Shown here in pieces: positions 33,661-45,099 of a DNA stretch of 64,000 bases. Below the pieces are notes generated by a model that saw nothing but the letters and a program-made list of their open reading frames with translations, searched no databases and was not told where the DNA came from. Position 1 is the stretch's first letter. Each line of letters begins with the position of its first letter. The position numbers and the translations under genes are program-made. This DNA is from Eptesicus fuscus. Its lineage: Eukaryota; Chordata; Mammalia; Chiroptera; Vespertilionidae. The stretch covers positions 25,795,001-25,859,000 of the forward strand of contig NC_072475.1 in NCBI RefSeq assembly GCF_027574615.1, given 5' to 3'.

Positions 33661-34589
33661 CGAAAAAAAAATTCCTGCACAGGGATTCTGATAAAATTAT
33701 AATTTGCTTTGGTATCAGGCTTATACAGTCATGACTTGATAAAGACACTTATATCCCCATATTAGTAATCCATAGGAAAAATTGAGCTGAAAATTTTAAT
33801 GAAGCAACTTATCTAGAAATAAATACTGTTGCTGCTTTGTCTCCACTATAGGAGGGGAGGGTAATTTTAAAATATATACTTTGAGACCAAATAGTCATCT
33901 TGCTATTGTTGCTGTCATTATATTAACTAGGTAGTCTATCAGTTCTTTGTATTTTAGAGTTTCTACACTCTTCGGTATTAAGTAGATTGCTTCAGAGTCA
34001 ACACCCTTTAAATAAGAATACTCTCAAAGTATAAATATAACTTGTAAAAATTCAAGTTAAATATTAACTATATTTGCCTTGATTTTCCTTTCTACTTATT
34101 TTTTTAAAAATTGTATCCTCAATGTCAACTTTCACTGCTCACCTAGATACTTCAGAGAATAACTCCATATCAATTCATGAGTATACAAAATGAGTTTGGC
34201 TTCACATGCATCTTTCCTTGGCAGAGTTGTCATACCCCACTTTGAAATAACTCTTCAAAATATATTTTCAGAATACATTTTTTTTCAAATTTTAGGGAAA
34301 CATCTTGGTCTCTCTACTTTTTCAAATGTTTATTAAGTATAATGCCAGATGTAAAATAAATATAAGAGCATAAATATGACTACTTTTCCAATAGTGTATT
34401 AAATGTCTTACATGACGAAATTGCATTGTTTTTCAATATTTTTTTTATCAGTTTGTATTTAGGTAAATTATACTTTTGAATTGAAAAGCACAATACCACT
34501 TCCCTATTTATAACTATGAACAGTTTTACTGTTACTTAAAAATAAGTATTGAATTTTACTCAAATTTCATAAGATAGAAATGATTATTA
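33661..34589. other. No recognisable feature
   Basis: AT-rich spacer. Confidence 0.5.
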
Positions 34590-34800
34590 TTTTAAATATA
34601 TTTTCATTGATTTCAGAGAGGAAGGAAGAGGAAGAGAGAGATAGAAACCTCAATGATGAGAGAGAACCATCTATTGGCTGCCTCCTGCATGCCCCCCACT
34701 GGGAGTCGAGCATCAATCTCGGCATGTGCCCTGACTGGGAATCGAACTGTGACCTCCGGTTCAAAGGTCGATGCTCAGCCACTGAGCCATGCCAGTTGGG
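34590..34800 (-). mobile_element. Ves SINE
   Basis: A-rich tail complement at the left (TATTTTCATTGATTTCAGAG), head complement at the right (GCCACTGAGCCATGCCAGTT). B-box region GGGAATCGAACTG. More diverged than 29334 and 33354; target duplication only faint (TAGAAATGATTATT against TAGATGTTATT). Confidence 0.9.
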
Positions 34801-34901
34801 TTAGATGTTATTTTTTGAAGCCCTTTAAGACTCTGTATAGACCGCGGTTTTCTTTCCAATAGGAAATTAATCAGAATCAGATTTTAAATGAAATCTATGT
34901 A

Positions 34902-35497
34902 ACCTATCTAATAAAATAGTAATATGCAAATTGACCATCACTCCAACACGCAAGATGGCTGCTCCCATGTGGTCAAAGATGGCTGCCCCCATGTGGACAC
35001 AAGATGGCTGCCACAAGTTGGGAGGGCAAGGAAGGTACCAGGCCTACAAGGGAGGGCAGTAATGGGTGCTCAGGCCAGCAGGGGAGAGAAGTTGGGGGTG
35101 ACCAGGCCAGCAGAGGAGGGAAGTTGGGGGTGACCGGGCCTGCTGGGAAGGGCAGTTGGGAGGGACCCAGGCCTGCAGGGGAGAGCAGTTGGGGGGGTAC
35201 CAGGCCTGCAAGGGAGGGCAGTTAGGGGTGACCAGGCCTGCAGGGGAGGGCAGTAAGGGGCAATCAGGCTGGCAGGGGAGTGGTTAGGGGGTGATCAGGC
35301 TGGCAGGCAGAAGCAGTTAGGGGCAATCAGGAAGGCAGGCAGCTGAACAGTTGGGAGCCAGCAGTCCTGGATTGTGAGAGGGATCGGGCCTAAATGGGCA
35401 GTCATACATCCCTTGAGGGGTCCTAGATTGGAGAGGGTGCAGGCTAGCCTGAGGGACACACACCCCTGTGCATGAATTTCATGCACTGGGACTCGAG
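34902..35497 (+). mobile_element. HeliBat-type Helitron with minisatellite
   Basis: It begins ACCTATCTAATAAAATAG (TC start changed to AC) then TAATATGCAAATTGACC. It ends GCACTGGGACTCGAG followed by T; terminal CTAG is mutated to CGAG. The hairpin is TGCATGAATTTCATGCA. It carries the 32-bp minisatellite (35040-35330). Only the right arm of the palindrome seen in its relatives is left (GGGCCTAAATGGGCAGTCAT at 35387). Same subfamily as 12393, 45100 and 55941. Confidence 0.9.
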
Positions 35498-35960
35498 TAA
35501 ATAATATTGCTTGATTGATGCTACTTCTCCCTTTTGTCCTTTATCTTAATTAGGACTGAAATGTTATTCTCTGCATATATATTTAATAAAGGTTTATTGT
35601 AGCTCCAAATGCTAAATCTTGCATTGATAACATAAGTAATTGTCAATGTACTATTTGGAGTGGATAAAAATGTCTGGCCAACCAAAGGCAGTGCCCTATT
35701 CCTCCTTAGTGTTACTGGGCTAAAGGTCTATTTGCCTGCATGCATCAAAGCCCAATAAGACAGGAACAGGTGTTTCCAACAAAGTGAGGGTTTTTTTTTT
35801 TTTTTTTTTTTGGAAGTGGTCCATAGCTGGAGGCAGAGAAGCTAATATTCAAAGACCTGGCTCCCGGATACCTTCCAAGGGGATGGGTTATAGTGGGGAA
35901 AATTATTAATCATTGTGACTAAGGGGGTAAGTGTTCAGGGTCCTGGTTGGTCAGTGCTAG
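35498..35960. other. Spacer with poly-T
   Basis: Nothing except a 21-base T run at 35791-35811, which might mark the tail of an unresolved antisense retroposon. Confidence 0.45.
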
Positions 35961-36522
35961 TGATACCGAATTTTTGGACTGGAACCCGGCTTCTTTGTCC
36001 GCTGGAATCAAAAAATTAATCCACAAACAGAAGGTGGTATAGCGAAGGTGGAAATTTATTAAAGAAAAGTACAGACTCCCACGTGGGGAGGGGGAAAGGG
36101 TCCCACAGAATTTACTCCCACATGGGGAAGGGGATAAGGGTCCCACTCGGTTCCATTTCCCTGTGGCTTATAAAGACTGCAGATCCTGGTGCCTTGATAT
36201 CCCCTCTGATTGGTCAATATTCCCCTTCAACATGTGAGGTTCTCCCTCATCCTTCCCTCTGGACTTTCTTGTTTTCCATCTGATTGAAGAGGTTCCTTCT
36301 CTTTATTTTGTAAATATAGACCTTGCCTGGCTACTTCCAGTTCCCTTGTTTATGTAAATGCAACTGTTGCTGCTCCCTTGTCTTATGGAGATGTAACTGC
36401 ACCTGGCTTCCTTGTGTTATGGAAATGTACCTTCTCCCAGTCTGCAGCCCTGTGCTTTTCCATGGACCCCAATTCTAAAAAATCCCTAAGCCTGCCTATA
36501 TCCCCCTAAAATTCCTACTTCA
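35961..36522 (-). mobile_element. Solo LTR 3 (562 bp)
   Basis: Same family as 31076 and 32657. Starts TGATACCGAATTTTTGGACT, ends CCTACTTCA. Perfect 4-bp target duplication CTAG (35957-35960 and 36523-36526). Minus-strand CCAATCAG, TTTATAAGCC and AATAAATTTCC present. Part of the U3/R region shown as the C/T-rich right half differs by small deletions from LTR 2. Confidence 0.92.
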
Positions 36523-37082
36523 CTAGGCTAGGGGCCAGTTGGTCAGTGCATCTGGTCCTGATGTCAGGCATGGACCTGGTTTCCTTGCTTTTCTGGGTCT
36601 GGAGCTGAAACAATTGAGGCCTAGATGTTATCTCTAGCTTGAAACTCTGTCTCTGTGATCAATACTAGTAGACCTGAAGCTTTGTTTCCAAAGATTATTT
36701 GATGATGAGCAGAACCTCTTTGTCTTGAGAGCTTAATTAAGGGAGTGGTCCTGCAAGGGAGCAGGCTGCAGGTGAGTCAGGGTGAGGGATGAGGCCAGTT
36801 TGAATGGGAAGGAAAGAAAGTAGAAAGGGTCATAGTAAAGAAATGAAGTTTCTGTGTGGTTAAATGAGCACTTCCCTCAAAGACGAACATAGAAAGCAAA
36901 ACCACTTAATAATAGAGACAGTTTATATCACTAGATTGATTTGATCTTTTATTAGAGAAAGAAAATTCCTAAGAGATGGTGGGTGAGAAACTGCCCTAGA
37001 AATATAGGGATATAGGGATAAAAATGGGGATATGTGGAAGACAATTAGTAGAGGAAGCCTGTTCTATGGAAAGCAAGGATAT
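36523..37082. other. No recognisable feature
   Basis: Unique-looking DNA with a G/A-rich segment at 36775-36850. Confidence 0.45.
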
Positions 37083-37591
37083 TGATATGGGATTTTGAGA
37101 CTGGAACACGCAGTGTTCTCCAGATTCTTTGTCCGCCAGAGTCAAAGAATGAATCCACGGACAGAAGATGGAATAGCAAAGGTGGAGATTTATTGAAGAA
37201 CAAGTACAGACTCCCACGTGGGGAAGGAGAAAGAATCTCACAGCACAGACTCCCATGTGGCGAGGGGGGAAGAGTCCTACTGAGTTCCCTTTTTTCCTGT
37301 TTATAAAGGCTGCAGTTCCTGTGTCCTGATATTCCATTTGATTGGTCAATATTCCCTTTTGAATTGGTTACTATAGTAACTCCTGAGTCCCTCCTCCCTC
37401 ATTGTCTTCCTATTCCTTCTGGGCTTTCTTCCTCCTTCTTTATTTTGTAAGTATAGACCTTTTGGCTACCCCCAGTTCCCTTGTCTTATGGAAATGTAAC
37501 CTCTGCTCTATAACCCTATATTTTTTCCATGGACCCTTAATTTTTAAATTTCCTAAACCTGCCGATTTCACCCCTAAAAATTCCTATTTCA
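37083..37591 (-). mobile_element. Solo LTR 4 (509 bp)
   Basis: Starts TGATATGGGATTTTGAGACT, ends CTATTTCA. Perfect 4-bp duplication ATAT (37079-37082 and 37592-37595). It is shortened relative to LTRs 1-3 and has a small insertion near the start (GAACACGCAGTGTTCTCCAG). Minus-strand CCAAT and AATAAATCTCC words remain. Confidence 0.92.
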
Positions 37592-38500
37592 ATATAAAGA
37601 GGAAAGAAAGAAGGGAGAAAGTAGCAGGAAATAAGACTTTGAATACTTGTGCTTGGGGTAGGGTGGGGAGGGGAAAGCATCCTATTTGCACTCTTGCCTG
37701 AAGCTTGAATATGAAACCAAACAAGGCAATTAGGATCTGCAGATTTTTATGCTACACAAGTTTCTACTTACTACTTTCTCATCTTTTTTTTTTTTTTGAC
37801 CAGAAATCTAAATATGCATATTTTAAACCATGTCTTAACCTCATTTTTCAGCTGATATTTACAAGATTAGTTCTTAATAATATCTCTCCAGTGGTGCTAT
37901 CAGAAAATAAAAAGACATTTTAATAGCAGTTGTAATTTTACTAAGAAATGATTACACAAAGCATAAAGCAGCTAGAATTGCTTATGTGATGAAAAAACAT
38001 AATTCAGACCATTACTATTTACTGAAAATTCATGCTTAAGGAGATTGAGGAATTATTACAGCACAAAATACAAATGGTGAGTCTTAAAGGGAAAGTGTGA
38101 CTAAGATTTTAAGAGGATTTGAATATGAAATGTGTGTCTGATAGTGACAGATTTCTCCTTTGGAGGAGTGTGGATCTCTAACAGCTCTCTTTTCTAGTGG
38201 GAGTTAAGATAGTTTATCCTTTGATGTTTGAGCTGTGAATGTTAATGGCTTTTTGGTATTATGGATAAGTAAATGCTCTGGGTGATGACATTTTACAAAT
38301 GATTTTGAACTTTAACAATTTGACTTGGGTTCACCCCTCTCATCTACTAGAGTTAAGAACCAGTCTAGCACTTAAGCAGCCCACCAGCTTGAACATGACT
38401 TGCAGAAGGCATGAGCCTGCCTGGGCATGTCCTCTCAGGGCTCTAAGAGGTGATTTTCAGGGGTATGTAGAAATATGATTTTAAAAAGTAAAATTTTGAT
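37592..38500. other. No recognisable feature
   Basis: Unique-looking; short T run at 37785-37798. Confidence 0.45.
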
Positions 38501-38737
38501 GCCCTGGCTGGTGTTGCTCAGTTGGTTGAGCACCAACCCATGCACCAAGAGCTCCCTGGTTTGATTCCAGGTCAGGGTCCAGTCCTGGTTGTAGGCTCCA
38601 TTCCCAGTGGGGTTGGGGTTGGGGGTGGGGGTGGGGGTGAGGAGGCAGCCAATCAATGCTTCTCAATATCTCCCTCTCCCTTCCTCTCTACCTCTAAAAT
38701 CAATAAAAACATATATATATATATATATTTTTATAAA
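38501..38737 (+). mobile_element. Ves SINE with expanded G-rich middle
   Basis: Head GCCCTGGCTGGTGTTGCTCA, B-box GGTTTGATTCC, tail AAAATCAATAAAAACATATA. The centre holds a (GGGGTT)/(GGGGGT) run at 38611-38640, an expansion that could form a G-quadruplex. An AAAAAGTAAAAT word flanks both sides (about 38484 and 38741) as a probable target duplication. Confidence 0.92.
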
Positions 38738-40204
38738 AAAAAAGTAAAATATGTCCATTCATAACTAGATAGGCCCTCACAGATGTTCTTCCTCCGTGCA
38801 TCTCAAAAGAGCAGTAATTAGGCCGTATGTTTGGTTGCTGAGGGCATAATGAAACAAGGAATGCACATATTTGTGTATGATACTCAGCTATACTGTGTTT
38901 CCTGCAAAAAAAAAACTCCACTTTTATTAAAACTGACCTTTTAAATCAAATTGCTCTTCACCTATAGGTTCATTGGTGGTGGTGGTGGTGGGGGGAATAG
39001 AAAATATATCTGGCTTTTATTTGAGTTTTGCATCCCCCAAAATATAAACCACGTTTATTTTTCTTTTATTGACAATTATGTTTCACATGATTACAATTGC
39101 AGAGTAAATAAAAAATGTGGGGTTCTACATGATTGAAAATGTATAAAGTTATTTTTATTATATGGGACTGAAACATGAATGACAGTTGATAATGAAGGTA
39201 TAAGCAGCCATTCAAAATTATCCATGGATAAAATATTAAGAATGTGGTTATGTGAAGAAAAGTTGTTTAACTACAGATGTAGTAAAAATAGTTATTGTGG
39301 TTATTAACTTGGAAATGACTATAATCAAAGATTATTAAATATTTTAATATATTATAAATGATGTATCATGTACATATATAGTTCTATCTAAAACAAATAT
39401 TGTGAGAATGGATATAAAATTATATCAAACTTATGTCATAATATACTTTCTTAATATTATCATTATAAAATTTAGCAATCCAGTTAAATACTTTTGAAAG
39501 GTAGATAATTAGTTGGGAAACCATAGAGAATCAACCTTGTTTTTACAAGGTAGTTTATTAAAATCAAGACAAAAAAATTCTTATCTTAAACATCAAACAG
39601 GTTTAATAAATTTGTGAGTTCTGAAGTCCACCTTTTTAGCCTGTGGCCACCCATTATTGTGACATTTGTAGCAAATTGTGTGAAAGGCAGTATGATGCAA
39701 GTGTTTAAGTCCAGTAACCTGTACAATCTACTTAGCCATCATGTAGACATGAGAATGATTATTTTGAGGTTCATATTCAGGAATATAGATATTTTAAGCA
39801 AAGCACTTACTAGTTTTGAACTGTAATCCTTAATGACTCAAGGGAGCTGTATCCCCAGAGGACTAACACTTATGAGTGTGTAAACAGTTGCAAGTAATTT
39901 TAGAGATAAATTAACCCAACATTACCCTATGGGTTTGGTAATTATTCTCATGATTTATGATTACACCTGGGCACACAGATGTCTAGGGACTTCAAGGCCC
40001 AGATACATATTTAAGTTGGTAAACATTGGCTTTTGATAATATAATTCTTTATTCATCACTTATTCCCCATTCATCCATATCTATCTAATCCATTTAAGTA
40101 GCCATTCCACCAAAATTATATATTTTGATGGTAGACAAAATTAAATAAAAATTATATGAGTGTTTACATTATATTATTGGTATTTCTGAATGAAAGGAAT
40201 TAAG
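38738..40204. other. No recognisable feature
   Basis: AT-rich; (GGT)n at 38974-38990. No conserved frame. Confidence 0.45.
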
Positions 40205-40525
40205 CAGAGTGACATTATCAAGATGATGGACTAGGAGGTCCCAATGCTTATCCCAATGCAAACCCCCTTCAAAAACTGGTTTCACAACTACCTATTAAGA
40301 AAAAAAGAAAAAAGAAAAAGAAAAAAAAAAGCTCTGGGAGAGCCCTGGAGTACAATGAAGAAGCTGTAGTACCCATTGGAACACGAAAAAACAAAAAAAA
40401 AACAAAAAACAAATTTCATATACATCATCATGCGCTTGAGTTCTGCATGGCTTGGCACCAGGAGGGAGCCCCTTGGCCATGACATTCCCCTGCGAGGGAA
40501 AATAAAATCAGCAGGACCCCAGCAG
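40205..40525 (+). mobile_element. Possible L1 5' UTR fragment
   Basis: The word AAGATGATGGACTAGGAGGT-CCCAATGC near 40220 is like the AAGATGGCGGACTAGGAGGT start of some Laurasiatherian L1 5' UTRs; GAGCCCTGGAGTACAATGAA follows. A long A-rich run interrupts it. Weak. Confidence 0.3.
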
Positions 40526-40529
40526 ACTT

Positions 40530-40655
40530 ATGATCTCATTTAACCTTAATTATCTTCTTAAAGGCCCTGTCTCTATATACAATCACATTGGTGGTTAGGG
40601 CTTCAACATAGGAAATTTGGGGCAACATGGACCCAAACAAATGATTCCATCAAAT
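40530..40655 (-). mobile_element. MaLR (MLT1/MST-like) LTR fragment, antisense
   Basis: GATCTCATTTAACCTTAATT, then CTTAAAGGCCCTGTCTCTAT and TTAGGGCTTCAACATAGGAA is the antisense 5' part of a MaLR LTR, comparable with the fuller copy at 52147. Confidence 0.65.
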
Positions 40656-40856
40656 AGATAGTCTCTAATATTTCTATTACCCTACTGGTTGACATATTTT
40701 AAAATTTTAATTATTATATTTAAAACAATCCTGAATTAAATACATCATATAATACTTTCACACAGGTCTTAATATTTTGCTATGCTATATTTCTAAGGGT
40801 CTTAATGCATATTTTAAAATCCATTTTCAGAAATAATGAAGTGGTTATATTTCTAC

Positions 40857-41458
40857 TGAGTCAGGTGGTTTTTCCTGAGCAGGATGCAAGGGTGGGTTTT
40901 TTCTTTTTTTCCCCAGATTCTTGTCCAGTTGGATTTGAAGAATGAAGCCACAGACAAAAGGTGGTAGATGAAAAGGTGGAAATTTATTGGAAACAAGTAC
41001 AGACTCCCACGTAGGGAGGGGGTCCCAAAGGGGTGACCCACTAAGCTCCTTCTTTCTAAGGTTTATAAAGGCTGCAGTTCTTTGTCTCTTGATATTCCCA
41101 TCTGACTGGTCACTATAGCAGCTTCAAGGCTCAAACCCCATATGGGGCCCCCCTGTTTTTCTCCCCCTCCAGTGGTAGAATTCTCTGTCTCCTGTGAAAA
41201 CCTGTTTTCCTCTTTCTCCCCTTTGTCAGCACCCTGAAGGCTTGTTTCCTCCTTCTCCCCACACCCTGTGGCTTTTCCCTCTCTTCTGTGAATGGATGTC
41301 TTTCTCTCCCCTTATCTTGTGGCACCTTTTGTTCTCTGTGAATGTATGCCTTTTGGCAGCTCCAAGCCCCCAGCCAGCTATGCCTTCCTCCCCCATGGAC
41401 CCTCTCTATTTCTAAAACTTCCTTAACCTGCCTATTTTACCCCCTAAAACTCCTTTCA
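40857..41458 (-). mobile_element. Solo LTR 5, divergent (602 bp)
   Basis: Shares with LTRs 1-4 the block GGTGGAAATTTATT...AACAAGTACAGACTCCCACG, GTTTATAAAGGCTGCAG and the end CCCCTAAAACTCCTTTCA. The first 90 bases are changed (TGAGTCAGG start). Flanks CTAC and CTTC match in three of four. It is the most diverged copy, probably the oldest. Confidence 0.8.
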
Positions 41459-42248
41459 CTTCCAGCAGGATTAAGGATGTCCAAGAAAACCAAATTAATA
41501 AGTGCAAAAATAAAATGGGGAAATGGTATATATTTCTACATCCCTCTCCCAAACCCTTGTCTGGAGACCCCAGGAAAGCAAGTGGCCGGTAATGGGGTCT
41601 AAGAACACTTCAGAAATATTTGTGCCAAGTTTAGACTGTATTGAGTAGTTTAAGAAAACGGAATGTTTAAAAGACGATTAACAACACAAATGATGTTATT
41701 TTTATTTACTAGTAGGTGTTATAATTGAGAATGCACTATAGTAGGGAAAATAAGATGCAAGTTAATTTCTCTTACAGAAGATTATGAAATTAGGTAGGCA
41801 GTCATGGCACTTAGGAGCTCTTCCCCACCTACATATCCAGAGACCCAGCTTGTCAGGTTATGTGCTGGACTGCCTGCTCTCAATGCGTATATATTTTCAC
41901 ATTACAGTCCATCAAAGCAAGAGAGGCTTGGAAAGTAGAAAAGAGAGAGATCATTATTTCCTGGGGCTACGCCAACAGGTGTGTGGATATAATGTCCTAC
42001 AAAGCTTCCAAGGATGCTCTGGAAAATCCGCACACTGATTTTGTGCCACATAAAAGGTTCCAAAGAGTGTGACAAGCTGTGGGAATATACCAGAGGTTCT
42101 TGAGATTTGTTGTACCTTCTGTTGGAGTGCTTGAAAACCAAATACAATCTTTTCTGAGGTTCACTGACCCAGTATTTGTAGACTTCTAATTCTCTATACT
42201 AAAATTATTCATATTTGTTTTCCTAAACAAATTCTAATGGACACAGAA
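41459..42248. other. No recognisable feature
   Basis: Unique-looking sequence. Open frames at 41784-42147 show no conserved motif. Confidence 0.45.
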
Positions 42249-42565
42249 TCCACACTAGTGAAAGAGAAAGATGCAAATTGACCATACCTAAGTGACGCCC
42301 ACCAGCGAATCAGGGGTGAGTATGCAAATTAACCCAACAAAGATAGTGGGTTAATTTGCATACACAGGTGCCCAGCGGCCGTGGGTGGGATATTTGCATC
42401 ATCGCCATGGTGACGACACAGGCATTTCGCACCGTACCAGCTGCTCTGGACCTCTGGGCAGCGTGGGAAGGCGAAAAGGTGGCTCTGGGCCAGAGCAAAG
42501 GCTGTGCCAGCAGCCAGGGTATGGAAGGCCCATTCTGCATGAATCTTCATGCATCGGGCATCTAG
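42249..42565 (+). mobile_element. HeliBat-type Helitron, upstream member of pair 2
   Basis: Starts TCCACACTAGTGAAAGAG after A, then AAAGATGCAAATTGACC. Ends GCATCGGGCATCTAG at 42565. The subterminal hairpin is GCATGAATCTTCATGC. Internal landmarks: a perfect 17-bp inverted repeat with octamers, GCCATGGTGACGACACAGGC, and GGCCAGAGCAAAGGC. The same subfamily on the minus strand forms the upstream member at 60276. 317 bp, no genes. Confidence 0.94.
42320..42363. repeat. 17-bp perfect inverted repeat with two octamers
   Basis: GTATGCAAATTAACCCA (42320-42336) and TGGGTTAATTTGCATAC (42347-42363), 10-nt loop. Each arm contains ATGCAAAT, the POU/Oct octamer. The homologous Helitron preserves the arms exactly at 60502-60518 and 60529-60545 while its loop differs. 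Confidence 0.95.
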
Positions 42566-42816
42566 TCCTATATAATAAAAGCCTAATATGCAAATCGACC
42601 AAACGGTGGGACGACTGGTGGAATGACCAGTCGCTATGATGTGCAGACCACCAGGGGACAGATGCTCAATGCAGGAGCTGCCCCCAACCCACAGGCCCAC
42701 AGGTGCCAGTGGGGGCCCCCTCGATTGCCCCGCCGGTCACCCCACAGATCAGCCCTGATCACCGGCCAGGCCTAGAGACCCTGCCCGTGCACGAATTTCG
42801 TGCACCAAGCCTCTAG
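42566..42816 (+). mobile_element. HeliBat-type Helitron, downstream member of pair 2 (251 bp)
   Basis: TCCTATATAATAAAAGCCTA starts on the base after the previous element's CTAG. Ends GCACCAAGCCTCTAG then T, after the perfect hairpin GTGCACGAATTTCGTGCAC. Both ends are intact and of canonical sequence, so it looks recent. No genes. Confidence 0.96.
42646..42660 (+). promoter_or_regulatory. CTCF-like core inside Helitron
   Basis: GACCACCAGGGGACA differs by one core base from the CTCF CCACCAGGGGGC core. The equivalent position in the related Helitron at 57761 has the full core on the other strand. Binding is not shown by sequence alone. Confidence 0.4.
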
Positions 42817-45099
42817 TTGTACCATAAGTGGCTACAGAAAACAGAAGCTCAATTTCTAGAATCACTTCTCTGATTAGATTTGAAGGCAGTAATAAATTCA
42901 ATGCTAATGGGAAATGAGACCCTGGTATTTCATGGCATTGACTGCAAAGATTCTTTAATTAGCACCTTAAAATGCCTCAATGAAGTACCTGTAGAAAGCA
43001 AGCCAATGGGATGCCTATTTGATCCTAAATTAGAACATTAGGGAAATAAATAATATAATATTGCAAGAACTGTAAGTATGTGGTTGGTAACACTTGAACC
43101 CCTGAAGAATTGGAGAGAAGAGAATACGTTTAGGGTTTTAAATTACCAGCTAAAAGGTTAGGTTGAAAAACTGGAGAGCTTTTCTTGTTATCCTGAGAGA
43201 AACCCTAATTTCTTGAAGCCACAAGGCTGAAGTTACTGATGATCATATAAGTTTGATTCTACAGGGGGCTAAATTTTAATGTGCAAGTTTAATTCAAAGC
43301 CTCAGCAGATCTTAAAGTTACAATGTTGAACAGGAGAGACTGGGGCCTTGAAATAAAATGTAAATATTAGGGTGGACTTTGATGCATACTAAGACCTTGA
43401 ATTTCCCTCTGAGCTTCTCTTGTTGGTGGAAGTAGCTGAATCCTCCCCATTTTGGGTGAATACTATACAATCTTTACTGGGTAGTACTTCAAGTAACAAA
43501 GGTGTGAACAAAAGTGTATTTAACCATTATTTGTGTTCCCTACTTCTTCATCTTCATTCATTTAAAAATAGTTAAGCAGATGTTCTACCTTAATCTTGCA
43601 AATCTTGTAGACATATTCAGGAGCGATTTTTGGTTAGTTTTAAGTTTATTGTTAATGTATTTTGGAAGTTATTTGCAGTGCCACAGGGTAGTGTTAACTA
43701 TATTGTGGTAAGCACAGTAAAAACAACAATGGAAATATGCTATCTTTATGGGAATGTGATGTGGTTTTACAGTGCATTGGTGACAAGTGACGAAGAACAA
43801 ACAAATCAGGAACAAATCAGTCACCAGTAACATTGTTTTCCCTTGACTGAGCTTTTGTCAATGTCACTAAAAATTGCAGAACATTGGAGACTTGGATCAC
43901 ATAAAGCTGAAAGCATTCAGTTTCTCTTTTGTGATTTTTTCCCCACCTCGTTTTGTTTTGTTGTATTTAAATGGACTTGTTTTGGTCTCCAGCTGCTGGG
44001 TATCCTACAGGAGTGAAATTCTGATAGGATGTTTTCAAAAGACCTAAACAATTCTAGTGATTATTTAGGTTTATCAGTTTGTGGAATACTTTGGAGTTTT
44101 TCACTGCCAGCATTTCAAATGAGTGAACTTCATTTGGGAGTGAAGAGGTCAGTAATTCAGAATGTTCTATTTCAGTTGGAAAAGAAAAGTAGATAGCAAA
44201 GAGAGTCCCTTTAGACTCTGTGATCAGGTATAAAACAGGGGATGGAAATGAGGAAGTCTGCAAATCTAAGAAGCCTACATTTCCAAGAAGAGAGCAATAA
44301 AATAGAAATAAAAGGTTGGTGGGAAGGATACCCTTTAAAGGTACCCAGGAGAAATCATCCAGGAGTTTTGAGTGATGATCCTTTCATGAACAGCAGGAGG
44401 TTGAGTAACATACTTTCATTTGCTATTGTAACCATAATTACTAGCCTACCTGCATTTTGCATTCCAAAGAGAGAAAAACAGTTTAAGTTATTTTGGGTAG
44501 TTTCACTCTAAATGTTCTAAGAAAATCAAGGATTCCATACCAGTGGTTCTTGCTGTAATAGGCCAGAATAAAGGCATTCAATTTTGAGTGCATAAATTAA
44601 GGTTTGCAAATTTGATTAGTTTTGTTTTTAGCAAGAAAAACTGAGAAAGTGCTTCCCCTGGAAATGACTTTTAATGAATAGTAACTAGTAGTATGTCTTA
44701 TCTATCTTGTCTCTTACTAGAGACAACAATTGAAGATCAAGCAGGGGTTTATCACTTATGTGGGAATGAATAAAATCACTGTCTCAAAGAAGCTCTTACC
44801 CACTATAGGGTGTGTGTGGCGGGGGGAAGGCAGAGGTACACAGAGAAAAACAGAATTATACATTGGGAAACATCAGCCAATTCATTATATTTTGTGTTTT
44901 AAATTGCCTTACATCTAGTTTTTATTTTTTGCTCAAACTAACATATGGTCCTACCATTTATTTTATATCCGTAAGTTCTATCAAATAAGAATAGGTAACT
45001 TTTAGTATAAATTTTGCATTTTTCACATATATACATTCAAGAGGAACATTAATTAGGCTCATTAAATTAACATATGTATTATTTTCATTATATTATTTA
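42817..45099. other. No recognisable feature
   Basis: 2.3 kb of unique-looking AT-rich DNA without recognised repeats or coding motifs. It is one of the longest repeat-free blocks here. Confidence 0.45.

Noticed and set aside
42329..42700. 123-codon minus frame
   Set aside because: It crosses the joint of two Helitrons; same kind of frame occurs at 60299-60490 in the related element for the same reason.
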